Of a DNA stretch of 64,000 nucleotides, positions 10,848-22,849 are shown piece by piece. The notes beneath the pieces are model-generated. The model searched no databases and had not been told where the DNA came from. It worked only from the letters and a program-made list of their open reading frames with translations. Within the stretch, counting starts at the first letter, position 1, and the number at the start of each line of letters is the position of its first letter. Position numbers and translations under genes: made by a program. This stretch comes from Anagrus nilaparvatae (taxonomy: Eukaryota > Arthropoda > Insecta > Hymenoptera > Mymaridae). The stretch lies in NCBI GenBank assembly GCA_022575985.1, contig JAKSXM010000007.1, forward strand, positions 37,326,501 through 37,390,500, given 5' to 3'.

Positions 10848-11081
10848 TTAAAAAGAAAAGTTGAATCAGATATCATCGCTGCTAACGTTCCTCTAAATAA
10901 TATTGATTTGAACGTTGCTACTACTGAATCTAGACCAAAAGTCTTAAAAGTATGTGAAAAAACAGAACCTACAACAATTCAAAATTCACAAAATACAGCT
11001 AATCTAATTCCAATTACATACAATTTTAATTTCTCCAACTGCACAATAGCAAATCTAGCTCTTGTTCCAAAGAATGAATAA

Positions 11082-11343
11082 ACTTACAAAGTTTCTATTA
11101 AATAATTAAATAGTTGTAGTTAAGGTAAAATATTCATTTTGTAATAATTATAATCATTATTATATTCATGTATTCTCTATAATTCTTATATCCTAAGCCT
11201 ATGTACCTATATATTTACATAATAAATAAACAAAAAGTGTATAAAAAATCAATTTTTTTTATTAACCTAAAAATATATAAAGAAATAATCACACGATCAT
11301 ATCAGTACATAACAATATAAAAATCATAGAATTATATATATAA
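11082..11343. other. 3' flank of recombinase gene, AT-rich
   Basis: AATAAATAAA-type polyadenylation signals occur near 11.22 kb. Bases 11322-11340 (ATCATAGAATTATATATA) are inverse to 14916-14931, so the LTR element that follows sits in a small AT palindrome. Nothing else is recognised. Confidence 0.4.
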
Positions 11344-11655
11344 TGTGTCTATATTTTGAGTAGTGTATTTTAATAATAACGACCATTGTGTTGCTCTAAA
11401 GAGAGATTTTTTATTTAACAATTAATTAATTTAATATTTTACATTGAATAATTATTGTACATTACCTAAAGAGAGAAACGACAATTAGGTCTGTTTCTCT
11501 ACATGTTGAAATTACTACTAAAGACTTATCTCTAAAAAACTATACATTACATTGCATTACTTTATCTTTACAATACGTGTCTACTTTTATTTAGCTATCT
11601 TAAACTGAAGGTCACAATAATAATTAAAGAGGCTATTACAGGTAGGCTCGTTACA
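11344..11655 (-). repeat. 3' LTR
   Basis: On the minus strand it starts TGTAACGAGCCTACCTG and ends ATAGACACA. It is nearly identical to 14604-14915. Confidence 0.8.
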
Positions 11656-12107
11656 TCTCCCCTCCTCGGTCAAGAAATTGGTCACAATTTCTATGATATT
11701 ATACAGACCGACACTCAATCCCATTTTCATAATATTTTATTACTGTGTTTATATCATATTTGTATTTTCAAAAATTGATTTATACATATTAACAACTTTC
11801 TTCATTTTAATTACTTTGATTTTATTATTATAATTTTATTTATTTTCTTTATTTTAATAAATTTAACGTTTATTTAAATGTTATATTGAAATCCGTAAAC
11901 TAATTTCATCTATGTTTTAAATCTTATCTTCTACAATTTTGATTTTTCTGATTCCTTAAGAAATCGTATTACATGTAGCAAATCTTCTACAATTATAATA
12001 TTTCTGATTCCTTAAGAAATTGTATATTATATGTAGCAAATCTTCTACAATCTTAATTTATTTATATTTTTTTTTTGTAGCTCGTATCTTCTTCAATTTT
12101 GTAAATA

Positions 12108-12427
12108 TTTGACTTAACTCGTTCTGAGTTCAGCGGTCTATTTCCAAAGTAGGCTTAACTCAATGAGTTCAGAGGCCATAAAAATTATTTGACTTAACTC
12201 GTTTTGAGTTCAGAGGTCAATTTTCAATGAGGCTTAACTAAAGTTAGTTCAGAGGCCATAAAAATTATTTGACTTAACTCGTTCTGAGTTCAGAGGTCAA
12301 TTTTCAATGAGGCTTAACTAAAATTAGTTCAGAGGCCATAAAAATTATTTGACTTAACTCGTTCTGAGTTCAGAGGTCAATTTTCAAAGAGGCTTAACTA
12401 AAATTAGTTCAGAGGCCATAAAAATTT
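12108..12427 (-). repeat. Four tandem 80-bp units inside the LTR element
   Basis: GACTTAACTCGTT starts at 12111, 12191, 12271 and 12351, a period of exactly 80. Each unit contains paired GGCTTAACT and GTTCAGAGG motifs with local dyad symmetry. It lies near the 3' end of the element's RNA, where packaging or expression signals could sit; that role is a guess. Confidence 0.75.
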
Positions 12428-14603
12428 TCTAATTTCTTAAAAAAACCATATTTATTTAATTAATATTATTCAAAATTATTTAAAATTTTGAAAAAATTTT
12501 TTTTTTTGTGATGAAATTTCTGTTAATATTATTATCTTAATTTTTTCTTTTCTTTTTAATTTTATTAGATTAATTTGTAATATTTTTCTATTTATTTAAT
12601 TATTTCAAATTATTTATTTATATCAAAGCGTTTAACATTTTCTTCACAAAATTTGTATTATTTATTTTTTTCTTTTTTTTTTATTATTTAATTTTTCTTA
12701 GATTTTTGAATTTATACAATTTTTATAGTTTCTACTTTTTTCTTCTTTTTTTATCAAATTTCTATTATTATACCATTATTTCTATATTGTATATGTTTTT
12801 GAATTCATCATATTTTTTTATTAATTCTATTTGAAAAAAAATTTTTTGTAATGTTTTTGAAACTATAGCAAATTTTTATTTAAATTTTCAGTTTTTATAT
12901 ATTTTATAATGGCTTAAATTTTTATTCATTTACTATGTTTTTTTTTTAAACATATTTGAATCTATTAAATTTTTATTAATTCTATTTTTAATTTTTTAAA
13001 TTTTATTTAATCTGTTATAAAATTTTTATTAATTCAATCTTCAATTCTTATGATTATTTGTTTTTTCAATCACGTAAATCTATATTAATCTATTCTGAAC
13101 TTATTTCAAGATATTGATTGTTTCAAATTTCTTTTAATCTAATTATTATTTATTTATTAATTTTTTTTTATTGTTTTTGATTCTATAGAACTTTTATTGT
13201 TTCTATTTTTTTTTAATGTTTATATTTAATGTACATCTTTATCTAGCTTGTCTTAAAAATGATAACATTCTCTTTACCAAATATGTATATTATTTCTGTT
13301 TTGAACATCTAATTTTTTTTTTATTTATCAAATTTTTATTGTTTCTAGATTTAATTTTTTTCACTCAAAATTTACATTCTTTTTATCTTTTTAATTAATT
13401 AAGTTCTATTTATTCTATTCTGATTATTGTTAAACATTTTTAAATTTATCAAAGTTCCATTAATTCTATTATAAAATTTTCTTTCTCGTTTTTTAATAAT
13501 TTTTTTTTTTTTTTTTTTTGAAATTTATAACGTATATCTTATCTGTCTTATAAAAAATGGTATATATTCATTTTATGAAATTTTTAATGTTTCAATTTTT
13601 GAAGTTAATGACTGAATTTCTTATCTGTATTATCTCAAATAAAGACTATAACGTCATCTATACTATACAAAATTTTCATTTTTTCTATTTTTTTAATTTT
13701 TGTTATTAACCTTGAAGTATTTATATTTGTATTACATTTTAATTTTATATATGTATTTTTCTATTTCTAATTTATAAAACTTTTATAAATTCTAATTTTA
13801 ATCTATAAAATTTGTGGATTTATACTGATTTATTATTATTATAATTTGTTTATTTTTTTATTTTATTCATTTATATATATATATATATTTATAAATATAT
13901 ATTTCTTTTTATGCTATTGAATTTTTGAATTTATTAAAAAATTTTATTGACTCTAATTTTTTTTTTGTATTAAGCAAATTCTATTACATTTATTAACTTT
14001 AATTTTATATATTTTTAATTTTATTATATCTTATCTATCTCTTTACAAAATTTTTATTATTTCTTTTTTTTTTATTCCTGTATATTTTTTTATCTATCTT
14101 ATCTTATAATAATAAGTATAAAACTTATTTTAAAAAATTTAAATTCAACTTTCATGTTTTTTTTTTTTCTTCTTTTTGTAGTTTATATTATTTCTATTTC
14201 TAATTTCAAATATTTTGGAATTCATCAAATTTCTATTATTTTAATTTATTTTTATATGTACTTTTGAATCTATCATATTTTTATTTGTATTTTCAATTTT
14301 ATATATATTTTTTTTTTTTTTGTTAATCAAATTTATCTTAGTTTTATTGTGAATTTGTTTAAGCATTTTTAGCTCTGTCAAAATTTTACTTTATTAACTC
14401 TATTTTTAATTTTTTAATATATTATTTTTTTTTCTATTCTGTATTTACCAAATAAAAATTGGAGTTTCATAATATCTTTGAATTTCACTAAAGCTGCGAA
14501 AGGACTGATGATTGTTTCAATTTGTTCTTTATTTTCTGATAAGCATTTGTATGGTCTTCCATCTTTCTTTTTTTTTTTTGCTGACAAAATTGTCGTTTTA
14601 TAA

Positions 14604-14915
14604 TGTGTCTATATTTTGAGTAGTGTATTTTAATAATAACGACCATTGTGTTGCTCTAAAGAGAGATTTATTATTTAACAATTAATTAATTTAATATTTT
14701 ACATTGAATAATTATTGTACATTACCTAAAGAGAGAAACGACAATTAGGTCTGTTTCTCTACATGTTGAAATTACTACTAAAGACTTATCTCTAAAAAAC
14801 TATACATTACATTGCATTACTTTATCTTTACAATACGTGTCTACTTTTATTTAGCTATCTTAAACTGAAGGTCACAATAATAATTAAAGAGGCTATTACA
14901 GGTAGGCTCGTTACA
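14604..14915 (-). repeat. 5' LTR
   Basis: Direct repeat of 11344-11655. The adjacent AT palindromic flank makes the target duplication unreadable. Confidence 0.8.
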
Positions 14916-15015
14916 TATATAATTCTATGATAAAAATATAAATCATTATTTATTAATTAAGTACGAGACACTAATTATTTTACAAGGTGAAGTATAAAAT
15001 AACGTAAAGAACTCG

Positions 15016-15112
15016 ATGGAAATTACGTATATAAACCTCGGTGTGTTTAGTTACCCCCACTCGGCTACGCCTCGTGGGCAACTTCACACACCTCGGTTAT
15101 ATACGTAATTCC
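15016..15112. repeat. GC-rich hairpin at truncated 3' end of BEL element
   Basis: The arms are AATTACGTATATAAACCTCG and its near complement, with the loop CTCGGCTACGCCTCG. It replaces the expected 3' end and LTR of the BEL/Pao element. It has the same style as the hairpins at 1.4, 21.7 and 25.1 kb. Confidence 0.6.
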
Positions 15113-15129
15113 CACCTAGTTGTTTAATA

Positions 15130-15900
15130 TTATATTATAACCCGAGCCAATGGACACTTCGCTGGTGGCACCGTCTCATCGGTTATCAAGACAATATCAT
15201 TAATTTTAATTTCTCGTTGTGCCAATTTCCACTTTTGCCTAGCTTGTAAGGATTGCAAATAATCACAGGACCAGTGTTTCCACCAGCTCTGTGTCATTTG
15301 CTGGATTAACTTATACCTTTGTTTGGGAGGTATTTTTTGATCACTAAAAATTAGTTGAGGGATCAGGTATGATTGAGACTGATTTAAAAGTAGTGCGGGC
15401 GACAAAAATAAGTCTGTAGGGTCTTCTGTTAAGGGTAACAAAGGACGGGAATTTAGACAAATTTCTATCTGCTTTAAGAAGGTTTAAAACTCTTCAAAAG
15501 TGTATTTTGTGTTTCCTAGAACTCTGTTAATATGATATTTCACAGATTTCACCGCAGCCTCCCAGATTCCACCAAAATTTTTGCATGTAGGATGAATACT
15601 CTACATACATTTCCTTGAGGATTCTGTCCGCACCAACGAAGGTAGTACCACGGTCACTCACCAAACAGGTACAAGCTCCGTGAATCTACGGACGTGAATC
15701 TACGGAATGCAGCGATGAAATTCTGACTATCATAACCTGAAACCAATTCAAGATTTACGTTATTTATTTTTGTAGCCATGCAAACGAAAACAACGATATA
15801 AATTTCCTATTTTTTGAACCTTACGTGAAGAATTGTAACGTATACAGGTAACGTATACAAAAACACTTATTTACACAAGCCTTCACTAAATATTTGGATT
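15130..15900 (-). pseudogene. BEL/Pao integrase region and C-terminal domain
   Basis: The second catalytic aspartate context SDRGTTFVGADRIL is readable near 15.63 kb. It is followed in another frame by a GGIWEAAVKSVKYHI stretch typical of Pao integrases (15.5-15.58 kb). An in-frame TAA at about 15485 separates this from the last 103 codons, which carry NSRPLLPLTEDPTD-like sequence and a Trp-rich helix (MTQSWWKHWSCDYLQSLQ) of the DUF5641-type domain. The protein ends early at a TAA near 15128. Non-functional. Confidence 0.7.
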
Positions 15901-15997
15901 TTATGATTTTGAATGTAGAACCTACAGCTGATAAAGTTTGCTTTATGGTTCCATGTTTAGATTTTAAGTAGTAAAATTCTGAATAAAAAATTTAATT

Positions 15998-16919
15998 CTA
16001 AATTAAATAAACCCATGTTAATCTAGATCTATTAATTTCTTGGACTGAGGGAGAATAGACAATTGAAAAATCATACTCCAAGTTGAACCATTTACTGGAA
16101 AATAACTCAGATTTGTTAGTGACTTTTATCGATTTCAAGAGTATTTTATGAATAAACCTTATGACGTAAGCTGATATTCTTAATAATTTAGATAAATCTG
16201 AATACTTTTCCAATAAATCACAAATTATGATTTTTTTTTGTTTTTTATTTTTGAATGAAACATTTAAACTAGAACATAGGGTTGAGACACCTTTTATTTT
16301 TAGAGCTTTTTTATTGCTCATTATTAAGTTAGGATCTAAAATTAATTTATTTCCCTCCCACCGCAAAGGGTGGTTTATTAATTCAGAGGGAGGAATCCTA
16401 CGGGAAACACAATCAGCAGGGTTGTTTTGAGATCTGACATGGTTCCAAAACGCCTGAAGAACTAGAAAATGAATGTTCGAGCACTTATTTGCAATGATGG
16501 CCATTTTGACGGGTGGTCACTTAGCCAGTGTAGAACATCCATTGAATCAGTGAATAAAAACAAATTATAGCAGCAGCACAGAGTTCCAATTTTGGTATTG
16601 TCAATAGAGGCTTAGTTTGAGCCACTTTTGATTTTGCCTGAACTAGATTAATTGAAATTTTGTCATTATACGTGACCTTTAAATAAACACAAGCTCTGTA
16701 AGCAATTTTTGAAGCATCAGCAAAACTAAGTACCTCAAATTGAGCATCTGGATGAAAGTTTAGCCATCTTTTTACTTTAATATTATTCAAAATTGGAATC
16801 TGTGTGTACCAAGTTAGAAATTCCGAACTTAAATCAATTGGCACAATATCTTCCCAATCGAGTTTTGCAAGCCAAAGCTTTTGGATGAATACTTTAGCAG
16901 TTATGGCTACGGGGGCTAA
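15998..16919 (-). pseudogene. BEL/Pao RNase H and connection region
   Basis: There are two open pieces (15998-16504 and 16521-16844) plus a linking stretch to 16919. ELCAAAIICF and EVLSFADASKIAYRACVY match the RNase H fold of Pao polyproteins (D-A-S core, then the E-L helix). WNHVRSQNNPADCVSR is the canonical end of this domain, followed by the zinc-binding region of integrase. A TGA at about 16918 interrupts the link to the reverse transcriptase. Confidence 0.7.
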
Positions 16920-18416
16920 TCAGCCTAAAGGATCGTATAGTTTAGCTATTGATTGAACTTTACGTTTTGTTATGTTACCTTCATATTTATCAATTTTTAT
17001 TTTAAAGGAGAAGTAATCCTCCTCAAGGTACCAATTTAAGCCAAGCAATCCAAAACATGAGTCCACTGACTTTACAATTATTGAACAAGGGAAATTTAGT
17101 AATTTTTTGTCATTTGCGACCCATTTATGTAAATTCGTACTACCCATCTTGCAGATACCTATCAGTTCTTTTTGTTTACTTAAGGCTTCTGATAATGAGT
17201 GGCCTCTCGAAAGTGTATCATCTATGTAAGTTTCCTCGTTCAATATTTGCACAGCCAAAGGATATTTAGAACCTTCATCAATTGCGAGCTGTCGTAAGAC
17301 CCTGATCGCGAGAAATGGACTGCTCACCATACCATAGGTAACAGTTTGAAAAGAATAAGTTTTGATAACATCGTCTAAACTAGAACGCCAGAGTATTTGT
17401 TGAAATTTTTGGTCATCAGGGTGGACAAAGATCTCTCTAAACATTTGCTCAATATCAGAAACAAATACGAAATGGTGCTTTCTCCAGCCTGTCAATAGCT
17501 CTGATAAATCTGGCAACAAATTTGCCCCAGTATGCAAAATACTGTTTATGGACAACTTGTTGTAATCTTCAGCAGAGCCATTGAAGACTGAACGAAATTC
17601 GGGATTTTCAGGGTTTATAGTATGTTTTTTGACAAAACCGTGATGGGGCAGAAAATAACATTTAATGAGATCATAAAACTTATATACTTTCATATGTCCA
17701 GTATCTTCATAATTTTTTATGAAATCGATATAAGCTTTTTTAAAAATAGGATCTTTTAAAAAACGAGTTTCATTTTTTTGTAAGATAATTTTAGCTTTAT
17801 TAATTGATCCTGGAAATTTTAAATCATTTGTGTTTGAAATTTTGAATGGAAGCCTGACAACGTAACGACCTGTATTATCTCTTGAGTGAGTTTTAACGAA
17901 AAAGTCCTCACACTCTTGCTCATCCGGAATGAGCAATGGCGATGGATCAGAAAGTTCTTCCTGTCTCCAGAACTTTTCCAAATTGAATAAGAGATCAGAA
18001 GCGTCAGAATCAATTTTTATTGAACAACAGGTCGAACCTGTACCAGAATTGCCTGATAAAACCCAACCTAATTTAGTATTCATGGCAACAGGTTCATGAG
18101 ATTCACCTCTTCTAATCCCTTCATTAATTATTATGGAAGCGTGGACTGAAGAGCCTAAAAAAACCTCAATTTTTTCATTTGAATTAAAATGAGGGTCAGC
18201 CAAGGTTAAATGACTTACATAACTTTTGTTTACATCGATTTTATCAACTGCTGTATAGGATGTAATTTTTGGTATGACATAAGCAATAACATCTATACTG
18301 AAATCTGAATAAAAATGAGGTTTTACACTAATAGAGATTGATTTTTTACAAATAAAATTATTTTTACCACCAACACCATTAACTGCAAGTTTTATTGGAA
18401 AGCTAGAAGCACCCAA
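16920..18416 (-). pseudogene. BEL/Pao reverse transcriptase, 498-codon open piece
   Basis: The open frame includes LGWVLSGNSG (protease-RT linker of Pao elements), FVFVSDIEQMFREI (first catalytic Asp), YGMVSSPFLAIRVL and ETYIDDTLSRG, the YIDD active site equivalent to YVDD. It ends at IAKLYDPLG just before a stop. The catalytic core is intact at sequence level, but the frame is cut off from gag by a frameshift at 18417 and from RNase H by a nonsense codon. Unlikely to act in cis. Confidence 0.8.
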
Positions 18417-19012
18417 TTTTTTGAAAACGAAGTTGAAAACTCACTAACAAACGAAGCTTGAGAACATTGATCAATTAATGCTCTAACTGGAAATTGATAT
18501 CCGTTTTCTGAAGTTAAATTGATCAATGCTGTTGCCAGCAAGACAGAATTTGGTTGTCAAGAATTGTTTGTACCATGTGATTTTGTCAAACAAGATTGCT
18601 GAACCAAATCATTATTATTTTGTACATGTGTGCTAGTATTAGTTTGAGAATTTTGAGGTTTATTTTGGGGTTTTTTATAATTTACTATATGTAAAGATGT
18701 GTTACGTTTTTTATTGCAAACTGTACATCTTTTTTCGGAAGTACATTTGCTTGAAAAATGATTGTCTAAACCATTATAACATCGCTTTGCTGTTTTTAAA
18801 AATTCTATTCTTTGAGGAATTGACTTAGATTTAAAATTAGAACAGTGAGCGAAGTGATGATTATTTTTGCAAATAATACATCCATTTTTATTAGTATTTG
18901 ATTTTTGATCTGATTGGACATGAAAAACTTTAGCTGACTGAGTGGAGACATTTGAATTATTATATTTAGCAGAATTTGAGAATATTATTGGGCCTGAACC
19001 AGTATGATGATT
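18417..19012 (-). pseudogene. BEL/Pao protease and CCHC zinc knuckles
   Basis: On the minus strand the retropepsin core reads ALIDQCSQASF, where relatives have Gly at the Cys, so the motif is degenerate. Upstream are C-x2-C-x4-H knuckles (CIICKNNHHFAHC, then CTVCNKKRNTSLH) typical of Pao gag-pol junctions. The frame is broken from both neighbours. Confidence 0.65.
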
Positions 19013-20008
19013 TTAAATTAGTTCTAGCATGTTTATTTGATTCTCAAGAACCTGGATAAGGGAACTAAATTTAGCTGGCTCAGAATCTCGCTTAACAACT
19101 GTTTCATTGGGGCCTTGCCCTGAGGGGCTGCTAGACATATTAGGTGCAGGGTCAATTGTATTCGACCTAAGATTAATATTAATCAAAAATTCCTCAAAAT
19201 GCATCTTAGCATCGTCATTCAACAATGAAACACCATAAAACATAACATCTCATGTATCAACTGGGCGCTTTAAGACTTTTAGAGCAGACAAAGGGGTATT
19301 TAAAGAGTCTAAGATTCTTTTTAATTCTTTGGAATTATAATCACTCATTGGTTTGATGGAAAAAATTGAAGAGATATAAGCAGTTACTAACCGTTTTTTA
19401 TTTTCGTACCTATCCTTCAACTTCTCCCATACCACAGCAAAATTTTTCTCAGTTAGAGAAAATGAGTTGACCAAAACCAAAGCATCACCCTTGACATGAG
19501 ATCTTAAATAATTTAACTTATACACATCTGAAAGCCTAGGTCTATTGACAACTGTTGTTACAAAGATGTCCCTAAATGCTTCCTAGTTATTAAAGTTTCC
19601 ATCAAATTCAGGTAAACAGATTCTGGGCAAGCGTTCACAGTCATAGTTGTCATTACCTGAACCATTGAAGTGAGTTGAGTCAATCAATACATGGGCAGGT
19701 GGGGATGGGTGGTCATCCAAATATTTTTGAAATTTACTTGAGACTTGAATATAAGTCTCCTTAGTATTATCAAAGACAAAGTCAATGAAGTAAGGTTGAT
19801 TCCTAAGCGATTCATAATCAGGGCTAGTAAGTAATAATGAATGGTTTGATTCAAATTTCATAAAATTGTTTTGGAGTGTTGATAACCTAACCTTACAGGA
19901 AGAGGCTGACATGCTATCACCTTCTTTTAAAAAGTGATCATAGGCATTTTTAATCTTAGGGATTAAGGATAGTTGTTGCAGAATAATATCCGTCATGGTA
20001 ATTGGCAA
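19013..20008 (-). pseudogene. BEL/Pao gag
   Basis: Three open pieces (19583-20008, 19250-19525 and 19013-19243) follow one another. The first starts with ATG at 20008 and contains a coiled helical N-terminus and RLPRICLPEFDGNF, the conserved Pao gag phrase. The second has LRSHVKGDALVLVNSF and WEKLKDRYENKKRL, also classic. Stops between pieces show decay. Confidence 0.7.
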
Positions 20009-20460
20009 AACGATATAGTATAAGTTTACAATAATGTATTATAATAATATTATAAAATAAATTAAGAAAATATTGCACAAAATTGAAAGTATAATTAGAA
20101 AATCAAATAGTTTAATTTAAATTAAAATAAAATATAATTTTTCTATTAAAAAGGTAGAAGATTAAATATTGCAAAAAATGTACAATAATTTTCTCAATTA
20201 TAATTTAATGAATAACCATTTGAGGCAGTGACAGTAGCAAAGACCAACATCTTGAGCGATGAAAATGTTCAATTGAAAAGTTCAATTGAACTGCATGTGT
20301 TTTTGAATAGCTGCTGTTTACTGACAAGTGACAAGACCGCTTTCCCAAATACCAGTACTGCAACGTTATGATGAACTTATGTAACATCAAGATGATTAAT
20401 ATTTTGTTTAATTGTACATAAATGTATGTTAATTTTTTGATAATAAAGTAATTTAAAATC
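20009..20460. other. 5' flank of BEL gag
   Basis: It should contain leader and LTR but I cannot pair any sequence with the 3' side. A more GC-balanced patch lies at 20215-20380. Nothing else seen. Confidence 0.3.
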
Positions 20461-20464
20461 TATA

Positions 20465-21735
20465 ACTCTAAAGGAGAAATATCATCAGAATTTGTTCCTC
20501 GATTTATTCTTGTTTTGATTGGTCGCGTCGATTTTATCATGCGCGTGAATTATATTTTTTATTGGGTGCTAGCGGTATAGAATACAAGAAGTTCTCTGTC
20601 ACATAAACTCTCGCGCGTTATTTAATTTTTATTATTATTTAATCTTTTAATATAATTATTTATTCTCGTATTTATTAATAAAATTTTGTGTATTTTTCAT
20701 AATAATTAAATATAAATAAGAAATATAATATTTTTCTCATTTTATTTTACAATCTTCTAAAAATTTCGTCTTCGATTTTATCTTAATCGATTCATTTTTG
20801 CTCTGTCGCGCGCTATCTAAAAAATTTGTAAAATAATTTTAAATATTAATTTTTAAATTTATTATTATAAACTGTCAAAATAATTATAAATGTTAGTAAA
20901 AAATGTTTAAATATAATATATGAAAACTGATTCGAGTATTTCGTCATCCTATTATTAAATTTCGCTGTCCAGGACAAAAGAAAAATTAATGTCGAGGGAT
21001 GATAAAGGTTCAGCAATCAATATTTGCATTCAGATACGATATATTTTTTCTTAAAATAATTTTTTAAAATAAAAATAATATTGGTTTTTATTTATTATAA
21101 TATATGAAAACTTATTGGAGTATTGCGTCATCCGATTGTAAAATTTTGCCGTCCAGGACAAAAGAATAATTTATTTCGAGGCATAGTAATTAGTATTTGA
21201 ATTCAGATGCGATATTAAATATTTTTTTCTAGAGATAAATTTCTATCTCTAAAAAACTCATGTGACATAATTTTTCGTCTAATTTATTCGTGATTGGTTG
21301 CGCTGATTTTTTCATTATTTATTTCGTTAGTTCTAATTCTTATTATCTTTTAAAATACTTAATTATTAATAAAATTTTGTGTAAAAAGTACAATAATTAT
21401 TTTTTTATGCAATCTCCTAAAAATTTCGTCATCTTTATCTATTTGGTCGATTCATTGGTGTTAACGGCGCGCTGTATACAAATTTGTAGATAAATGTAAA
21501 TATTAATTTTTTAATTTATAATAATATAAACTGTAAAAATAATTGTAAATTTTAATGAAAAATGTTTAAACTAATAGAAAATTAATTATATTTGTACATG
21601 CAACAATATATGTAAATTAATTCGAGTATTTCGTCAACCCATTAAAAAATTTCGCCGTTCAGAACAAAAGAAAAATTTATTTTGAGGGATGAAAAGGGTT
21701 CTAGCCCGAGGTGCGTAGCACCGAGGAACAGTAAT
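20465..21735 (+). repeat. Diverged tandem repeat region
   Basis: Three copies of a roughly 110-bp block (about 20921-21050, 21105-21215, 21610-21735) share CGAGTATTTCGTCA, AATTTCGCCGTCCAGGACAA and GAGGGATGA. A longer block with GATTGGTCGCG occurs at 20510 and 21290. No gene was found. Confidence 0.6.
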
Positions 21736-21920
21736 GCAGTATTTTTTTCTTTAGATAAATTTTAAAAATAAAAATAACAATGTTTTATTAAAATCATGGA
21801 AAAAGTTCATTATTTGAAATTGATATCTCACTCTAAAATTGTTTTTATTTCGATTAAACATGAAATATGATCTGAGGGGGTTGGCGCGCTTTAGCGCGCA
21901 GGGGGCTTGCCCCCTAGTTT
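21695..21920. repeat. Two compact GC-rich stem-loops
   Basis: CCCGAGGTGCGTAGCACCGAGG at 21699-21720 and a double stem-loop at about 21876-21920 (GCGCGCTTTAGCGCGC, then GGGGGCTTGCCCCC) stand out sharply from the AT-rich background. 21920-22335 holds nothing recognisable. Confidence 0.6.
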
Positions 21921-22339
21921 AATAAAAAAGAAAGATATGAAATTGAATCAGATGGTAAATCAAATTAGAAAATTAATGAAATTTAATTATTTTGTATAAA
22001 TAGATTTCAATTTTGAAAAATTAAACGTGATTGAGTTTGAATAATAAAATTAATTTAAAATTTTCAAATTATATAAAAAAATAAAAAGTTTTTGATTTTT
22101 AAATCGCTTAGTATTAGTGTAAAAAAAAGAAACATATAAAATGCGAACAAATGACCAGTATATAAAAAAGTCCATCTCAGCTAATAAAATTTACATAACA
22201 CATTTTATGGTGAAATAAAGCTTATTTGTTTATCTTAAAATACAATTTAAAATTTTAATTCAAAAAATAATAATAAATGTGTGAAAATATTAATGAATTT
22301 ACACACAAATAAAATTTTGTTATTTTATTATATCCATCC

Positions 22340-22680
22340 TACTGCCTTAGGTTATGTTAGTGTAAGGCTTGACGTTTCCTTTTTATTATAGTCTCTTTCC
22401 TTAGGTTACGCTAGTGTAAGGTTTGATGTTTCATTCCTTTTTTATAGACCACTTCCTTAGGTTATGTTAGTGTAAGGTTTATATGATTTTAGAGTAATGC
22501 TTGACGTATCGTTTCCTTAGTGTAGACTTCTTTATTAGGTTATGTTAGTGTAATGCTTAACGTGTCTTTTTTTTATTATAAACCACTTTCTTAGGTTATG
22601 TGGGTGTAAAGCTCAAAGTATTGTTTTTTATACGACCTCCTTAGGTTATTTGGATGTAAGGCTCAACGTATAGTATAGTT
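22340..22680 (+). repeat. Six tandem units around CCTTAGGTTATGTTAGTG
   Basis: Units begin near 22343, 22398, 22452, 22526, 22588 and 22647, a spacing of 54-75 bases, each followed by TAAGGCTTGACGT-like sequence. Divergence increases to the right. Non-coding. Confidence 0.7.
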
Positions 22681-22849
22681 TAAAAATGAACGGTATAAAA
22701 ACTATAGCATTTTATGGAACCAATTATTAGAAACTTATGAATTTGATATAAGAATGCTTGTCTTAACTCCCCAGATATTTTAGTGAATTTTTCAGTTATT
22801 AATTTTTAATGATAAAAAAGTTTAGTAAATTGTTCCAGAATTTCGGGTT

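Larger units (their letters stand above)
6345..11081 (+). pseudogene. Crypton-type tyrosine recombinase, split by two transposons
   Basis: One gene is readable across the region. Exon 1 (6345-6803) ends at AAA|GTAAGT, and an 85-base intron ends in TTAATTAG at 6888. Exon 2 (from 6889) gives a catalytic-arginine motif GGCRGKEL. After the first insertion the frame resumes near 9467 with LRPRGCPDKF, then the H-x-x-R motif TGHALRRSSA and GWKSSDVAEPYIHD with the late Trp and nucleophile Tyr. These are the R..HxxR..W..Y residues of tyrosine recombinases. After the second insertion a low-complexity tail runs to TAA at 11081. The frame continues exactly across the TTAA insertion. At the first insertion the junction is ambiguous. 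Codons elsewhere are undamaged, so inactivation appears recent. It may be a Crypton transposon or a captured host copy. Confidence 0.75.
11344..14915 (-). mobile_element. Non-coding LTR retrotransposon (LARD-like)
   Basis: Two 312-bp direct repeats bound a 2.95 kb interior. Each repeat has TG..CA ends. The polypurine tract GAGGAGGGGAGA abuts the repeat at 11655 when read on the minus strand, so transcription runs right to left. I could find one clear base difference between the LTRs, implying a very recent insertion. The interior is T-rich on the plus strand, degenerate and repetitive, with no gag or pol. It must depend on an autonomous partner. No convincing tRNA primer site was seen. It is not the 3' end of the neighbouring BEL element because no purine tract precedes the right LTR on that side. 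Confidence 0.8.
15130..20008 (-). mobile_element. Decayed BEL/Pao LTR retrotransposon
   Basis: On the minus strand the order is gag, CCHC knuckles, aspartic protease, reverse transcriptase, RNase H region, integrase and the Pao-type C-terminal domain. That is the BEL/Pao order. Several stops and frameshifts break it. No LTR pair was found: the 3' end stops at a hairpin and the 5' side (20009-20460) shows nothing LTR-like that I can pair. Confidence 0.8.

Noticed and set aside
14604..14915. 3' LTR of the BEL/Pao element
   Set aside because: Its partner is at 11344-11655 with a purine tract on that side, and no purine tract precedes it from the BEL side.
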